Part shown: positions 52,366-62,157 of the stretch, piece after piece
Layout: each line of letters opens with the position of its first letter
Numbering within the stretch: position 1 is the first letter of the stretch
Origin: Pythium myriotylum
Lineage: Eukaryota; Oomycota; Peronosporomycetes; Pythiales; Pythiaceae
Assembly (NCBI GenBank): GCA_023091665.1
Contig: JALJCQ010000017.1
Span: 3,162,001 to 3,226,000 of the forward strand
Direction of reading: 5' to 3'
Length of the DNA stretch: 64,000 bases
Position numbers and translations under genes: made by a program
Notes under the pieces: generated by a model
Told to the model about the DNA's origin: nothing
Seen by the model: only the letters and a program-made list of their open reading frames with translations
Database searches by the model: none

Positions 52366-54669
52366 TTATTCCACGGGCTTGCAGCATGCCGGGCCGGCCA
52401 GTCCCACGCCGCTCTTGGCCAGCACCCAGCTTGTGAGCGACACGCCTTCGGTCGTCAGTGGGCCTCTCGTCTCACGCGGCTCCGACTCTTCCTCTCGTTC
52501 TCGACTCGGGATCGTGAAGACCGAGTCTCGCCGCCGCGGGTCTCGCCTCGGTCTCTCCTTCCCGTAGTCGCCGATCACGGTCTCCGCTAGTGACTTTGTC
52601 AACGAGGGTCTCAGCTCCGACGGCAGCGGCGCCGTCATCCAGATCGCCGCTCTTCGCTCAGTCTTGAGCTCGTCCTGCTCGGGCCACGCCCAGTACGCCT
52701 GCTCCTCACGAGGCTCGACCACGAGCGTTGCTTTCCTCGTCGGCGTTGTGATCGTCTCGGTGGGCCGAGTCACCACGGCTCGCCGTCGCGGCGGCCGCAT
52801 GCACGCGTAGAAGTCGATCGCACGCTGGACCGAGCCGAAGCGCCACGTGCGCTGACACTGCGCTGTCTGGTTGCACACGACGAGCGCCGCCTCGAAGTGC
52901 CGCATGGCTTGGTCGAGATCGCCCACGGCGACGTGGTACTCGCCCAGTTGGTAGAGCGCAAGGCACTCCATGGCACTGTCGCCGAGCGACTGGCTCTGCT
53001 GTAGCAGCTGCGTGAACTCGGCACGTGCTCCGTCGAACTCGCGCAATCTAAAGAGCGCCCGTCCGATCAGGTGGCGGCATCGCAGCTCGCGGTCGTGGTC
53101 TCGCTGAGCTACGGCCGCGTCGAGGCTCTCCTGGTGCAGCAGCAGCGCCTCGCCCGACTCGTCCGCGAGATCCAGCAGCGCCACCGCGTAGGCATCGGCG
53201 CACGCCATCTCCAGCGGCCGGAAGAGCGCCGCGCTTGCGGGCTCACTCGCGAGCTGCTTGGTGAGATCGTAGGCCATCTTGAGCGTCGTGAGCGAGCTCG
53301 ACACGTTCGTGCAGCGCTGGAGACTGCCCGAAGCCAGCAGCAGCCGCGTGAGCGTGAGCAAAACGTCACGCAGCAGCGCCGCGCGGCATCGCAACGACGC
53401 GTTTGCGACGGCCTCGTTCGCGAACGCACTGCCAAAGTCGTCCGGGATCGACTGCACGACGGCTGGAGCGAGGATTCTCACGATCCAGCGCCGGAGGTTC
53501 TGTGACTGGACGAGCGATCGAGCGTCGATGAGCTCGTGCGCTGCATCATCGAGCGCCTGAGACTCGAGAAGGATGGCCCGGGACGTCGTGGCCGAGTCTC
53601 GCATCAGTACGCGGAGGAACTCAGTCGTCTGCTGTAGAGCGATCAAGAGCGCGATCGCCTCGTCGCTGGTTGCACACTGATGGTGAAGCGCCTCGTGCAT
53701 CATTGGCTCGAGTTTGAGCAGCAATGGAGACGTGGAAAGCGACTCCATGAGCCGAAAGCGGCGTTTTATGTCGATCGACAGAGGGTCATCGTCCTCCTCG
53801 TCGTCGACGTCATTAAGTTGGCTCGGTTGTTGTTGTGGCTGGTCAACCTCGTCAACATCTGCGACCGACTGACACAACAGCGATGGAGAAATCACTACTC
53901 GTGACATGCCAAGGTCTCTGTAGAGCTGTCGCATGAGCGTGTGCAGCTTCTTGCGCTGTGGAGTCCGGCGCAACGCGTGGCCGACATGCTCGATGGCTTG
54001 TTCTGTCTTCCCGAGACTTCTAGCGCACTGTGCTGCGACGAAGTAGGCGTCAGGAGACCGTGGATCGATGTCAATGGCTGCAAGAGCGTCTGTGTGCGCC
54101 TGCTTGACAGCCCAGAGCTCTTTTGACGTGAGAAAGCGCGTGTCACTCTCGCAGATACCCGGGTCCAGCGCCTCGAGAAGCATCAATGGGATCGTGGTCG
54201 ACGCGTCAAACTTGACGTACTGTAGCAGCGTCTTGGCTCGGCGACAGAAAAGATACGCGAGCGATGCCGGGTCCTCCGGCTCGCTGTCGTCGTTGTCTTC
54301 ACAGTCCTCGAGCTCTTGTTGCGAGAGATCCCCGCGCGAGAGCTTGGCAGTGATGCGCCTCGTGAGCGAGCAGATCAGCTCCAGCTCGGGGAGCAGCGTT
54401 GTTGGTGGCGCCTCCTCTTGAAGCAAAACGCCAGTCGCACGAGGCGAGGCCTTGGCCCTCTTGACTTGACGCCTGTCACTGAGACGTCGTGACAGCTCGG
54501 CGGCTTTGTCACCAGGGCTCTTCGCGTCTTTTTCATCCTCGACGTGGTCTTCCTCGTCGTTCTCTTGGGGTTGGAGAGATCCGTGGCGTACGTTACGAGA
54601 GACTGGCGCCGGCTGGAGCTTGAGCACATCGGTCCGGTCGGCGAGCATCTCCTCGGCCTCTTGCTGCAT
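52366..54669 (-). CDS. TPR-like helical repeat protein
   Basis: A single exon of 767 residues. The N-terminal ~130 residues are charged and low complexity. TPR-like helices are visible at about 180-250 (AHTDALAAIDIDPRSPDAYF, KTEQAIEHVGHALRRTPQRK) and 510-620 (CRHLIGRALFRLREFDGARA, LGDSAMECLALYQLGEYHVA, GDLDQAMRHFEAALVVC), separated by a long Leu-rich helical region. The tail is Arg/Thr/Pro-rich. Such proteins act as scaffolds; the specific family is not recognised. The start is the first Met of the frame. Its upstream side faces the carrier gene 1.2 kb away. Confidence 0.78.
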   Translation of the reverse strand: MQQEAEEMLADRTDVLKLQPAPVSRNVRHGSLQPQENDEEDHVEDEKDAKSPGDKAAELSRRLSDRRQVKRAKASPRATGVLLQEEAPPTTLLPELELICSLTRRITAKLSRGDLSQQELEDCEDNDDSEPEDPASLAYLFCRRAKTLLQYVKFDASTTIPLMLLEALDPGICESDTRFLTSKELWAVKQAHTDALAAIDIDPRSPDAYFVAAQCARSLGKTEQAIEHVGHALRRTPQRKKLHTLMRQLYRDLGMSRVVISPSLLCQSVADVDEVDQPQQQPSQLNDVDDEEDDDPLSIDIKRRFRLMESLSTSPLLLKLEPMMHEALHHQCATSDEAIALLIALQQTTEFLRVLMRDSATTSRAILLESQALDDAAHELIDARSLVQSQNLRRWIVRILAPAVVQSIPDDFGSAFANEAVANASLRCRAALLRDVLLTLTRLLLASGSLQRCTNVSSSLTTLKMAYDLTKQLASEPASAALFRPLEMACADAYAVALLDLADESGEALLLHQESLDAAVAQRDHDRELRCRHLIGRALFRLREFDGARAEFTQLLQQSQSLGDSAMECLALYQLGEYHVAVGDLDQAMRHFEAALVVCNQTAQCQRTWRFGSVQRAIDFYACMRPPRRRAVVTRPTETITTPTRKATLVVEPREEQAYWAWPEQDELKTERRAAIWMTAPLPSELRPSLTKSLAETVIGDYGKERPRRDPRRRDSVFTIPSREREEESEPRETRGPLTTEGVSLTSWVLAKSGVGLAGPACCKPVE

Positions 54670-55901
54670 GACTTATCTTCTGACCTGTTTGCGTCGGTTT
54701 CTACTATGGCGACGGCACTCGAGACTTCGACGCACCGTGGGAAGAGATTGGTGATGGTATCTCCGGAAGCGGAGCCGTTGGGAGATTCGCGAAAACTTGA
54801 ACACGATCTAAAGATAGCAGTCACGACTGACTGACGTGAGAGGCAAGGAAGATACCTGATACGGATCGTGGCAAAACGGATGGAAAGTCAAGATCAGAGG
54901 CATGCGATTGTGGCGAGAGCCTTGAAGTCTGACCTCCAATAGATGATATATGAGTGATGGACGGCTGTAATATCTCACTTTGTTTGCAGTGTTGAGAACT
55001 GCAAAACTAAATATCCTGGCAGCGAGGAGCTTCCCAGTTTGGCTACGTCGTGAAGCCGCCTTGAAGTTCCTCGCGCTACACCTTGCAAACCTCCATACTC
55101 TTTATGAGAGCGCAACGATGAGACAGCCACTGACGCTGTCACGGACTGGTTATGTGGTAACTCTGCTCTTCGACGTGAGCTCTCCTCTCGGACGTCGACG
55201 AGTGGTGACTCCGCTGCACCCTGTGAACCCTCGCTGAAAGCTCTTCTTTCACTGCCAACCTGGCTACTTCGAGCCAAGCAGCACCGACGCCCTTCTCTTG
55301 TACGTCTCACACTTGGCGCCTGAACATCGAACTCAACGTGCGTCGGGTAGGAATGGATGAACCTGCGACAACCTTGATGCTTCAACTGAGACGGGCAAAG
55401 TTGCTTGGGGGGGGGGGGGGGGTCATGTTACAAACCGTCCGTTACGAACCACCTCGTGACGTCTGCGACGTGGCTGCGGGATCACCTGGCGTCATCATGC
55501 TTGTGCTTCGTCCGTCAGGATTGGATCTCCTTTCCACCAATCAAATCACACCTCCACCATTTCATCCAATCAAACCCACTTCAAGTCGAACGTCAGGTTG
55601 CGGTTCGCTTCGATCTGTCCTTTTTCCGTCCAATCGCACTGTCCACCTCGGCTCCATTTTCCACCAATCCATACTCTTCAATTCCCTTTTCCCACCAATC
55701 CCCTTCCTCCTCTGTGGTCCACACCACCCATGCCACCGCCGCCGCGTCACGCGTGGCGCGTAGCTCCTCGCCCCCAATGGCCGAGGATCCCTTTGCCGAG
55801 AGCCGTTGCGACCCACGCAGCCGCCGACGAACGCAAACACCTCACCTTCCTTGCCTTCCCTTGCCGTGCCTTCCTCATTCGTATTCTCTCTCTCTGTCAC
55901 C
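54670..55901. other. 1.2 kb divergent intergenic region
   Basis: Between the TPR-like gene (minus) and the carrier gene (plus). Holds a 16-base G run at 55407-55422. The segment 55530-55720 carries several CCAAT words (ACCAATC, TCCAATC), plausible CCAAT-factor sites for the carrier gene. No gene seen. Confidence 0.55.
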
Positions 55902-57377
55902 ATGGCCGACGCGACGCCCCCGCCCAAGCCCGTGCTGCTGCGCCGCAACTCGCGGCTCACGGTGGACCAGATGCTGCGCGACGCCTTCGCGCGCGTCGAC
56001 ACGAACGGCGACGGCCGCGTGGACGCGCTCGACATCCAAAAGGGTCTGCGCGGCGCCGGCGTGCGGCTGCAGCCCGACGAAGTGGCCTCGCTCATGCACC
56101 GCCTCGACCCGGAGAACCACGGCGCCGTGACCTTTGACGAGTTCTACGCGCTCCACGAAGCGTTCATCGCCAAGACCTTTCGCGACTTTGACGCCGAGAA
56201 GAAAGGATACCTGGACGACGCGGCGCTGCAGCAGGGGCTCCAGCGGCTCGGCGTGCAGGTCACGCTCGCCGAGGCGCACACGATGATCAAGGAGCTGAAC
56301 CCGGCCGACCTCCACCGCGTGCGCGAGAACGACTTCAAGTACCTCTACCTCGTGCTGCGCGCCAAGATGCACGAGTCGTCCAACTTTGAGCACCTGCTCT
56401 GGGACCCCGACGTGCGCCACCTCTCCAAGCACTGGTGGAAGGCCAGCGTCGAGATTGGCGAGGGCGGTCTCCGCGCGCCGCTGCCGCAGAAGAAAGACGG
56501 CAGCACGACCAAGGTCTCCCCGACTGTCAAGTTCTTCGGCGGCGCGCTCTCGGGCGTGATCGAGGCGCTCATCCTCACGCCGCTCGACGTGACCAAGACG
56601 CGTCTGCAGCTTGACAAGACGGGCCAGTACAAGGGATTCGTGGACGCCGGCAAGCAGCTCTTCCGCGCGGAAGGCCCCAAGGGCCTCTACAAGGGCTTCA
56701 CGCCCTGGACCATCCACGTCGTAACCAAGAACGGCACGCGCTTCTACTTCAACGCGATTTACCGATCGATGCTGGCCGATAAAAACGGCCAGGTGAGCGG
56801 CAGCAACGAGTTCATCGCCGGCGCGCTGGCTGGTGCGACCGAGGCCGTGCTCATCGTGACGCCGTTTGAGGTTATCAAGACGCGTCTCCAGGGCCAGAAC
56901 GTCGTCAAGGGCGAGCAGCTCAAGTACCGTGGCACGATCCACACGGCGCTTACCATCATGCGCAACGAAGGCCCGCTGTCGCTCTGGAAGGGCGTGGCGC
57001 CGACCATCGGTCGCCAGGGTCTCAACCAGGCCTGTAGCTTCTGGTCCAACAACTTCATCAAGAAGTACGTCTGGAAGCTCGAGGACGGCAACACGCTGCC
57101 AGCGTGGAAGAGTGGCCTCACGGGTATGCTCGGTGCGATCCCGGGCCCGTGCCTCAACTGTCCTCTCGACGTCGTCAAGACGCGATTGATGGCCCAGGAG
57201 TCGGGCAAGGCCGCCGCCAAGTACAAGGGCACGCTCCACGCGCTGCGCGTGATCCCGAAAGAGGAAGGCTTCGGTGCGCTTTACAAGGGCCTCGTGCCGC
57301 GTCTCACGCGTCTCTGCCCGTCCTACGGCATCCAATGGCTCGTGATGGACCAGGTCACGGCCTATTTCTCCAAGTAG
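55902..57377 (+). CDS. EF-hand-fused mitochondrial carrier (succinate/fumarate-carrier-like)
   Basis: 491 residues in a single exon, start in CACCATGGCC. An N-terminal calmodulin-like part holds one canonical EF loop (DTNGDGRVDALD, residues 33-44) and two degenerate ones (DPENHGAVTFDE; near DFDAEKKGYLDD). Residues about 205-490 form three mitochondrial-carrier repeats with signatures PLDVTKTRLQ, PFEVIKTRLQG and PLDVVKTRLMAQ. The second repeat (TPFEVIKTRLQGQ, YRGTIHTALTIMRNEG, LWKGVAPTIGRQGLNQACSF) closely resembles succinate-fumarate/organic-acid carriers rather than ATP-Mg/Pi carriers, the usual EF-hand type. Predicted to act in the inner membrane under Ca2+ control. Substrate is inferred from motif likeness only. 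Confidence 0.88.
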   Translation: MADATPPPKPVLLRRNSRLTVDQMLRDAFARVDTNGDGRVDALDIQKGLRGAGVRLQPDEVASLMHRLDPENHGAVTFDEFYALHEAFIAKTFRDFDAEKKGYLDDAALQQGLQRLGVQVTLAEAHTMIKELNPADLHRVRENDFKYLYLVLRAKMHESSNFEHLLWDPDVRHLSKHWWKASVEIGEGGLRAPLPQKKDGSTTKVSPTVKFFGGALSGVIEALILTPLDVTKTRLQLDKTGQYKGFVDAGKQLFRAEGPKGLYKGFTPWTIHVVTKNGTRFYFNAIYRSMLADKNGQVSGSNEFIAGALAGATEAVLIVTPFEVIKTRLQGQNVVKGEQLKYRGTIHTALTIMRNEGPLSLWKGVAPTIGRQGLNQACSFWSNNFIKKYVWKLEDGNTLPAWKSGLTGMLGAIPGPCLNCPLDVVKTRLMAQESGKAAAKYKGTLHALRVIPKEEGFGALYKGLVPRLTRLCPSYGIQWLVMDQVTAYFSK

Positions 57378-57585
57378 ATTGCTTGTGTTCGATTCACTGC
57401 TCCAACTTGCATATAACCACGCTCAATACGGTATGATCTCTTTGTGAGGTACTAAAACGAAACGATTTTGGAACCTTGATTCTTTACGCGAGCGCTACAG
57501 ATTGTATCGTGGACGGTCAAAGTTCTTGGTGTGTAACAACAACGAAATCATGCGCGGATGCTGATGAGCTCGCGTGAACGTGACA

Positions 57586-58482
57586 CTAGTCAGAGTCATC
57601 CGACAAGACTTCCTTACGTTTGATCACAAGGAGACCATCCGCCCCAACAATGCCGGCTTTCTTCGCTGCCGTCTCGAAATGGTTCGGGTTGTATCCCAAC
57701 CCAGGGGGAAGGATGATAAACGGCTTGTTCTCACTCGTTTCTGGGATCTGCCGGTCGTGAATGGATTTGTTGGACTCCTCGTTGAGCGCATACAATGCGT
57801 CCCAAACTGCTGGGTCGAGGAAAGCTTCCATCTCTCTTTTCTTCACAGAACCAGCTGGCCAGCGAAACTCCAATACGCGACCCATTGAAATTTTCGAGTC
57901 GGATAGTTGCAGCTAGAATTCCTCGTTGAAGGCATACGCTAGTAAGTCGAGAAACTTGCGGCACGACAGCTCTCCAGCAAGGCTTCTGTATAGCTCATAC
58001 TTGCGAGACTTGGGTGACGATTCTTGGTCATTTCGCGTCCGAGCTGCTTTTTTCGACTTGACTGTAGCTTGCGCGCCAATCGTTGTTGCTTTGGCTGGTT
58101 CTTCGGGCGCTGCCTTTTCCGACTCGGCCGGTTCAATTAGTCCAGCGGGTAGTAAAGTGGGTTCCTCGTCGGGATTTGCACCGCTTGATTCGAAGTCCAC
58201 GATCACTGTGTACCGCTGAGTGTTGAATGGCTTCGGGAGCCTTTCATCCTCGAGCACCCGATCGAATGTTGTCACCGACGAATTGAAGACCTGAATGTCC
58301 TTGAGGAGGAACTGGCCCTTGCAATGCAATGTCACGTTGACACGGACCGACGATGGAGCCACTTGCATCCTACATGCCCGTTGGAGCAGGTTCATCCATT
58401 CACTCATCTTCACGGACGTGTCGAATGGGAAGGCATTCCACGAGACGCCACGGCGCTTGCAAGAGCAGTATAGATAGCCCAT
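57586..58482 (-). pseudogene. hypothetical gene interrupted by in-frame TAG
   Basis: Two frames, 58482-57913 (189 codons, MGYLYCSCKRRGVSWNAFPF) and 57885-57586 (99 codons, ending RKEVLSDDSD), lie in the same reading frame and are separated by one TAG at 57913-57915 and nine codons. The second part has PFIILPPGLGYNPNHFETAA and AGIVGADGLLVIKRKEVL. Together they would give 298 residues. No family recognised. Codon use is more AT-rich than in genes at 10-57 kb. Either a young pseudogene, a readthrough case, or two exons joined in an unusual way; no GT-AG intron of normal size removes the stop. Confidence 0.5.
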
Positions 58483-58902
58483 GACGATGCTGAAGCGAGA
58501 CTGGTAATTCGAGACTGGTGAACATTGGGCAGGCTGGTCCAGAGCAACTCCTTTTTCCTCGAAAGGGAATAGCGTGCTAGCTGCCTTGACGCGGAGGTGA
58601 AGCTCTCAACCAAGCGTTTCTCTCATTTCTACGCCTCTGACGAAATCAGAGCAATCAGGACGATAAATTGGGTTTCACCCAAATATCCATTTAGCTTAGT
58701 CAAAAATTTAGAATAAGCTAATGCTCTCGAAGTGAAGACCATCAAGTACACATCACTCGCATTCACAGGGCCTGCCATGCCCGTAATGCGAATCAGTGCC
58801 TCCCCCAGAGTCATGTCTCCTATGATGCCGTCGAAACTGGACAGCGCGCTGTGTATGTATCCATGCGGATGATTTCATGCACCTCAATGTCATCGCAAGT
58901 AC
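58483..58902. other. probable 5' remnant of the interrupted gene
   Basis: Minus-strand frames at 58814-58629 and 58613-58410 share one phase, interrupted by a stop and shifted relative to 58482-57913. This suggests a decayed continuation, but no domain is recognised. Confidence 0.35.
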
Positions 58903-60711
58903 TCATGTTTCCACACGCACATTCGCGCCATTTGTGGTCCAAAACATGGCCCAAAAAACTATGGTCCAAAATGTGGTCAGGGCCCAATTGTGGCCCGTTC
59001 TAAATTCTTCCATAGCCGTGCGGACCACGTGCATGGCCATGGGGGGTCTGAAGAGCGGAAAGGTGTAGGCCGTTTTGATGGCTCGCAAGATCGCTCGGAT
59101 GCTGTCTTCACACAATCGTTTCTCGGCTTTGTCGGGTCGGTTGCATTCATCTCGTTCATACACCCATTTTTGCTTCTTCGGTATGGCTTCCGAACTGACC
59201 ATCAGAGCGACGTCGGAGACTCCTTCCTCGACGGTCTCAGGCTCCAATCCAAGCGCTGTTGCCAACGCCGCTGCCACTGTCACGGACGCGCGACTATCCC
59301 AGTCGTCGAGTGAGAACGCAGCCGAGCGTCGCCAATACCCCACGTTGTACGAAATCAGGGATCGTTGCGCCGCACGCCACGTGACCTTCGTGTCTGAAGG
59401 TAACATCGGCGCTAGGGTCTCCTTGAGTTGTGACACGGACCGCCGCACATCGAACGAGAAGTAGTAGAGGCCGCGGTTCGAGTCAAAGATTTCGCCCTGC
59501 ACCATGTGGGCTGTGGTCGAGTCCACCGAGACACCGAATAGACTCCCGTCCACCAGGTCATCTTCATGGTGGTTTTGTGAGATGGCAACAGCAGGATTGT
59601 ACACCCCGTCGAAGCCGATTGGCAACCAGCGGCGAAAGATGTCGGGATGGAGACGATGAAACGCCGCGCTTAACGGTCGGAGCATCGCGTGTTCGAGATC
59701 TTCCAAGAAATCGATCTGTTCGTCGGAGAGGTCAAGATGGGCGCGGGGTTTCTGGGATCGACATCGAACGGACTCGCAGTGGAGGGCGACGTCTCGAACG
59801 AACTGCCACTGCTCCGGCGTGAAGAGACCAACTGGGGGGACGTCGGTATAGCTGACTCCGTCTGGGTGCATGCGATGTCGCCACAGGCCGTTCGCCACGA
59901 TGTCACAAAGCTTTGATGGAGAGAGGGGCGAGCCATTGTCTTTCAGCTCACGGAGCTCGTTGACTCTCTCCATGATTTCGCAGATAAACTCGAGACGATT
60001 GTAAGCCCACTCTTCGCCCTCTGTCAACTGATACAAGTCGCTGGAACCTGGCAAATGAGGATTCTCGCCATCGCCATCGCTATCGCCATCGTCGCCACCG
60101 TCCTCATTCTTGTCCTCGCTCCCGTCTTCGCTCGCATGCTCACACTCACCGTCATCCTCACCTTCATCCCCGCAGTCATCTCCAGCCGCAGCCACAGCCA
60201 CAGCCACAACTTCAGTTTCGGCTTCAACCCCAGCCCCCGCCTCAGTGGCAACCGCAGCTCCAGTCTCTCCGTCACACGGTGGTGATGAACTAGGAATAAG
60301 AGAGTCTTGTGCTGACGATTGGTTGCGAGCAGCGTGGTCTTGTTGGTCTTGCAACGTCGAGGTGGAGTCAGAAGTTGGCGGGTTGGCTGCGTGGTGAGTG
60401 CAACGCGTCGTCGACTGTGGTCGCCTCGTGCAGCAGAGGGGGAGGAGCGTGGTCTTCCACATGGCGAGAAGACCCCTTGAGCAGACCAGGGTAAATAGGC
60501 GAATGAGAAAGAGGAGGTCCAAGTCCAAGTCCAAGTCGAAGTCGAAGTCGAGGTCGAAGTCAAAGGGGAGGAGTAAAGCGGAGTAGAGTGGGCTCTGAAT
60601 CGAGTGAGCTTGCGCGAGTGGAGTAGTGGGAGACTGATGGAAAGCCATGTCGCTGGCGGTGTGATTCTTCCCGTTTCGTTGAACTGTGCATGAGAGGTCG
60701 AAACTGTACAC
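58903..60711 (-). CDS. unknown acidic protein, left copy of inverted repeat 2
   Basis: 602 codons from the first Met. Residues about 50-67 are a low-complexity (F/L)D repeat coded by a hexamer microsatellite (60519-60560). An extremely acidic tract precedes a conserved-looking soluble part from about 225 (DLYQLTEGEEWAYNRLEFIC, SKLCDIVANGLWRHRMHPDG, DEQIDFLEDLEHAMLRPLSA, FRRWLPIGFDGVYNPAVAIS, RGLYYFSFDVRRSVSQLKET). No known domain. The true start may be later than the repeat. A second copy lies inverted at 62354 onward. Possibly a member of an element-borne or expanded family. Confidence 0.55.
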   Translation of the reverse strand: MYSFDLSCTVQRNGKNHTASDMAFHQSPTTPLAQAHSIQSPLYSALLLPFDFDLDFDFDLDLDLDLLFLIRLFTLVCSRGLLAMWKTTLLPLCCTRRPQSTTRCTHHAANPPTSDSTSTLQDQQDHAARNQSSAQDSLIPSSSPPCDGETGAAVATEAGAGVEAETEVVAVAVAAAGDDCGDEGEDDGECEHASEDGSEDKNEDGGDDGDSDGDGENPHLPGSSDLYQLTEGEEWAYNRLEFICEIMERVNELRELKDNGSPLSPSKLCDIVANGLWRHRMHPDGVSYTDVPPVGLFTPEQWQFVRDVALHCESVRCRSQKPRAHLDLSDEQIDFLEDLEHAMLRPLSAAFHRLHPDIFRRWLPIGFDGVYNPAVAISQNHHEDDLVDGSLFGVSVDSTTAHMVQGEIFDSNRGLYYFSFDVRRSVSQLKETLAPMLPSDTKVTWRAAQRSLISYNVGYWRRSAAFSLDDWDSRASVTVAAALATALGLEPETVEEGVSDVALMVSSEAIPKKQKWVYERDECNRPDKAEKRLCEDSIRAILRAIKTAYTFPLFRPPMAMHVVRTAMEEFRTGHNWALTTFWTIVFWAMFWTTNGANVRVET

Positions 60712-60907
60712 ACCTTGATAGCACCGAAGCGAACATTCGACGATGCTTCGTTGATGTGCGGTGCATGAAGTGTGATGTATCGGATATGCTGTGACGAGGC
60801 AATGTTTGATCCGAAGTCATCTTGTCGTTGCAGTAATTCGAGGTACCTCCACAAAGTGATATATCTCACATTTGAGAAGAGTGATTGTCGTTTTGGAGAG
60901 TGCTTGT
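59065..60907. repeat. left arm of inverted repeat 2 (visible part)
   Basis: Reverse complement of 62158-64000 (x pairs with 123065 minus x). Every translated block compared is identical in both arms. The inner boundary is sharp: after ...GAGAGTGCTTGT the two arms differ completely. The outer boundary lies at or beyond 59065, because the partner arm runs off the window. Confidence 0.93.
60519..60560. repeat. hexanucleotide tandem repeat
   Basis: About seven imperfect GTCCAA/GTCGAA units; on the minus strand it codes alternating Asp with Phe or Leu in the unknown acidic protein. The mirrored copy lies at 62505-62546. Confidence 0.8.
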
Positions 60908-61253
60908 CAAGGGAACAGTAGTCTGCTGATCGGTGCATCAATGCTAGTCAAATTTGTGTGTTCAAACTTGTGTGCGTCACGTAGACGCGAACCTCGAAGC
61001 CCTCACTGCAGTTTGCATCCGCGAGTGCCGCCCAAGATCTGGGAACTACCCTCCTTCTTCAAGTGTCTCCGAGACTACGACGACACAGGAGCTGGACCGT
61101 TCCCAGTACTGCAAGCGGTCTGGAAACAGCTCGTACTGGAAAAGCTTGTCGTGCTCAACGCCTGGCGCAACAGCAAGCCCGACGAAACTCACGCCTGGTC
61201 TAGCCAGCACTCCATCGTGTTAGCTGCCATCGTGTGCTCGACACGCTACTCTG

Positions 61254-61700
61254 TTGACTGGAACGGCAACCGGATGCACCACCCCATGCGACCGGCATTA
61301 TCGCCAAGTTTACGAGCCTCTTGGAGGATACCGGGGCCCCCTCGACAACCGTACTGTGCTGGCGGAACCCACTCGAATCCTCTTCTTCGACCGTGGCTCG
61401 AGAGTTAAGCCTGGTCCAGGAGGAGCAGGGGCCCTCATCGTCGATATCTCGACCGCGAACCCCACCGCCAAGATCCTCTGGAGCTCCGCAACAAGCCTGC
61501 TGGACCCAAGGACCACCAACAGTCGAGCGGATTACCGAGGCCTCATCGATGGCCTCCAAGCCGCGATGGAAAACGACTGACGAGACATCACGGCCATCGG
61601 GGATAGCGCGCTCATCCTCCACCAAATGCGCGACTACCGGGCACCCCACAACGAGCAGCTTCGTCTACTCTACCGTAAAGCCAGACGACCATCACCCAAC
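61254..61700 (+). mobile_element. retroelement RNase H relic in spacer of inverted repeat 2
   Basis: The frame reads ILFFDRGSRVKPGPGGAGAL, then NSRADYRGLIDGLQAA, a stop after MEND, and then DITAIGDSALILHQMRDYRA with LRLLYRKARR. This is a type I RNase H domain: FDxGSRxNPGPGGxGA, NxxAEYxGLxxGL, GDSxLIxxQM. The Glu of the second motif is Asp and a stop splits the domain, so it is inactive. Upstream, 60990-61250 (frame containing WELPSFFKCLRDYDDTGAGP) may be more of the same element. Confidence 0.7.
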
Positions 61701-62157
61701 CGACAGGCCCAGTCACACGGACATGCCCAGCTCGTCGCCTTCGACTTACACCCCTGGCTTCTTAGCCATGTCGACCCATGGTAACGAGAACAGCATAGAG
61801 CTCCAGCTATTAGAGGAGAGTAATTGCACTTAATAGACTTCACCTTCATCATCATCATGTGTGCGACGCCTTCCATACATGTACTGGCTCTACAAGCACT
61901 CTCCCCCCTCGTGGGGGCCCGAAATCCCGACGCCTACTTCTTGGGCTCCCAAGATCCAGTCCAAGGTTCCAAGGTGCGATTTTCGAGTTCCAGTCGCCGT
62001 GTTGTTCAACGCTCAAGCAGCCAGCCAAGCAAGACGTCCGAAGGCGTTAAGCAGTCCCAGTACAGATAGGAGCTCAAGTTGTAAGAATAGGGTGCCGGGT
62101 TCAGGCTATTAGGACACATTTATTGCGACCAATGGACCTTACATGCAACAACAATCC

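Noticed and set aside
55875..57335. 486-codon minus-strand frame
   Set aside because: Antisense shadow of the carrier gene; no motif.
57886..57960. Mini-intron to remove the TAG at 57913
   Set aside because: Available GT donors would give introns well under 60 bp, shorter than any placed in this window.
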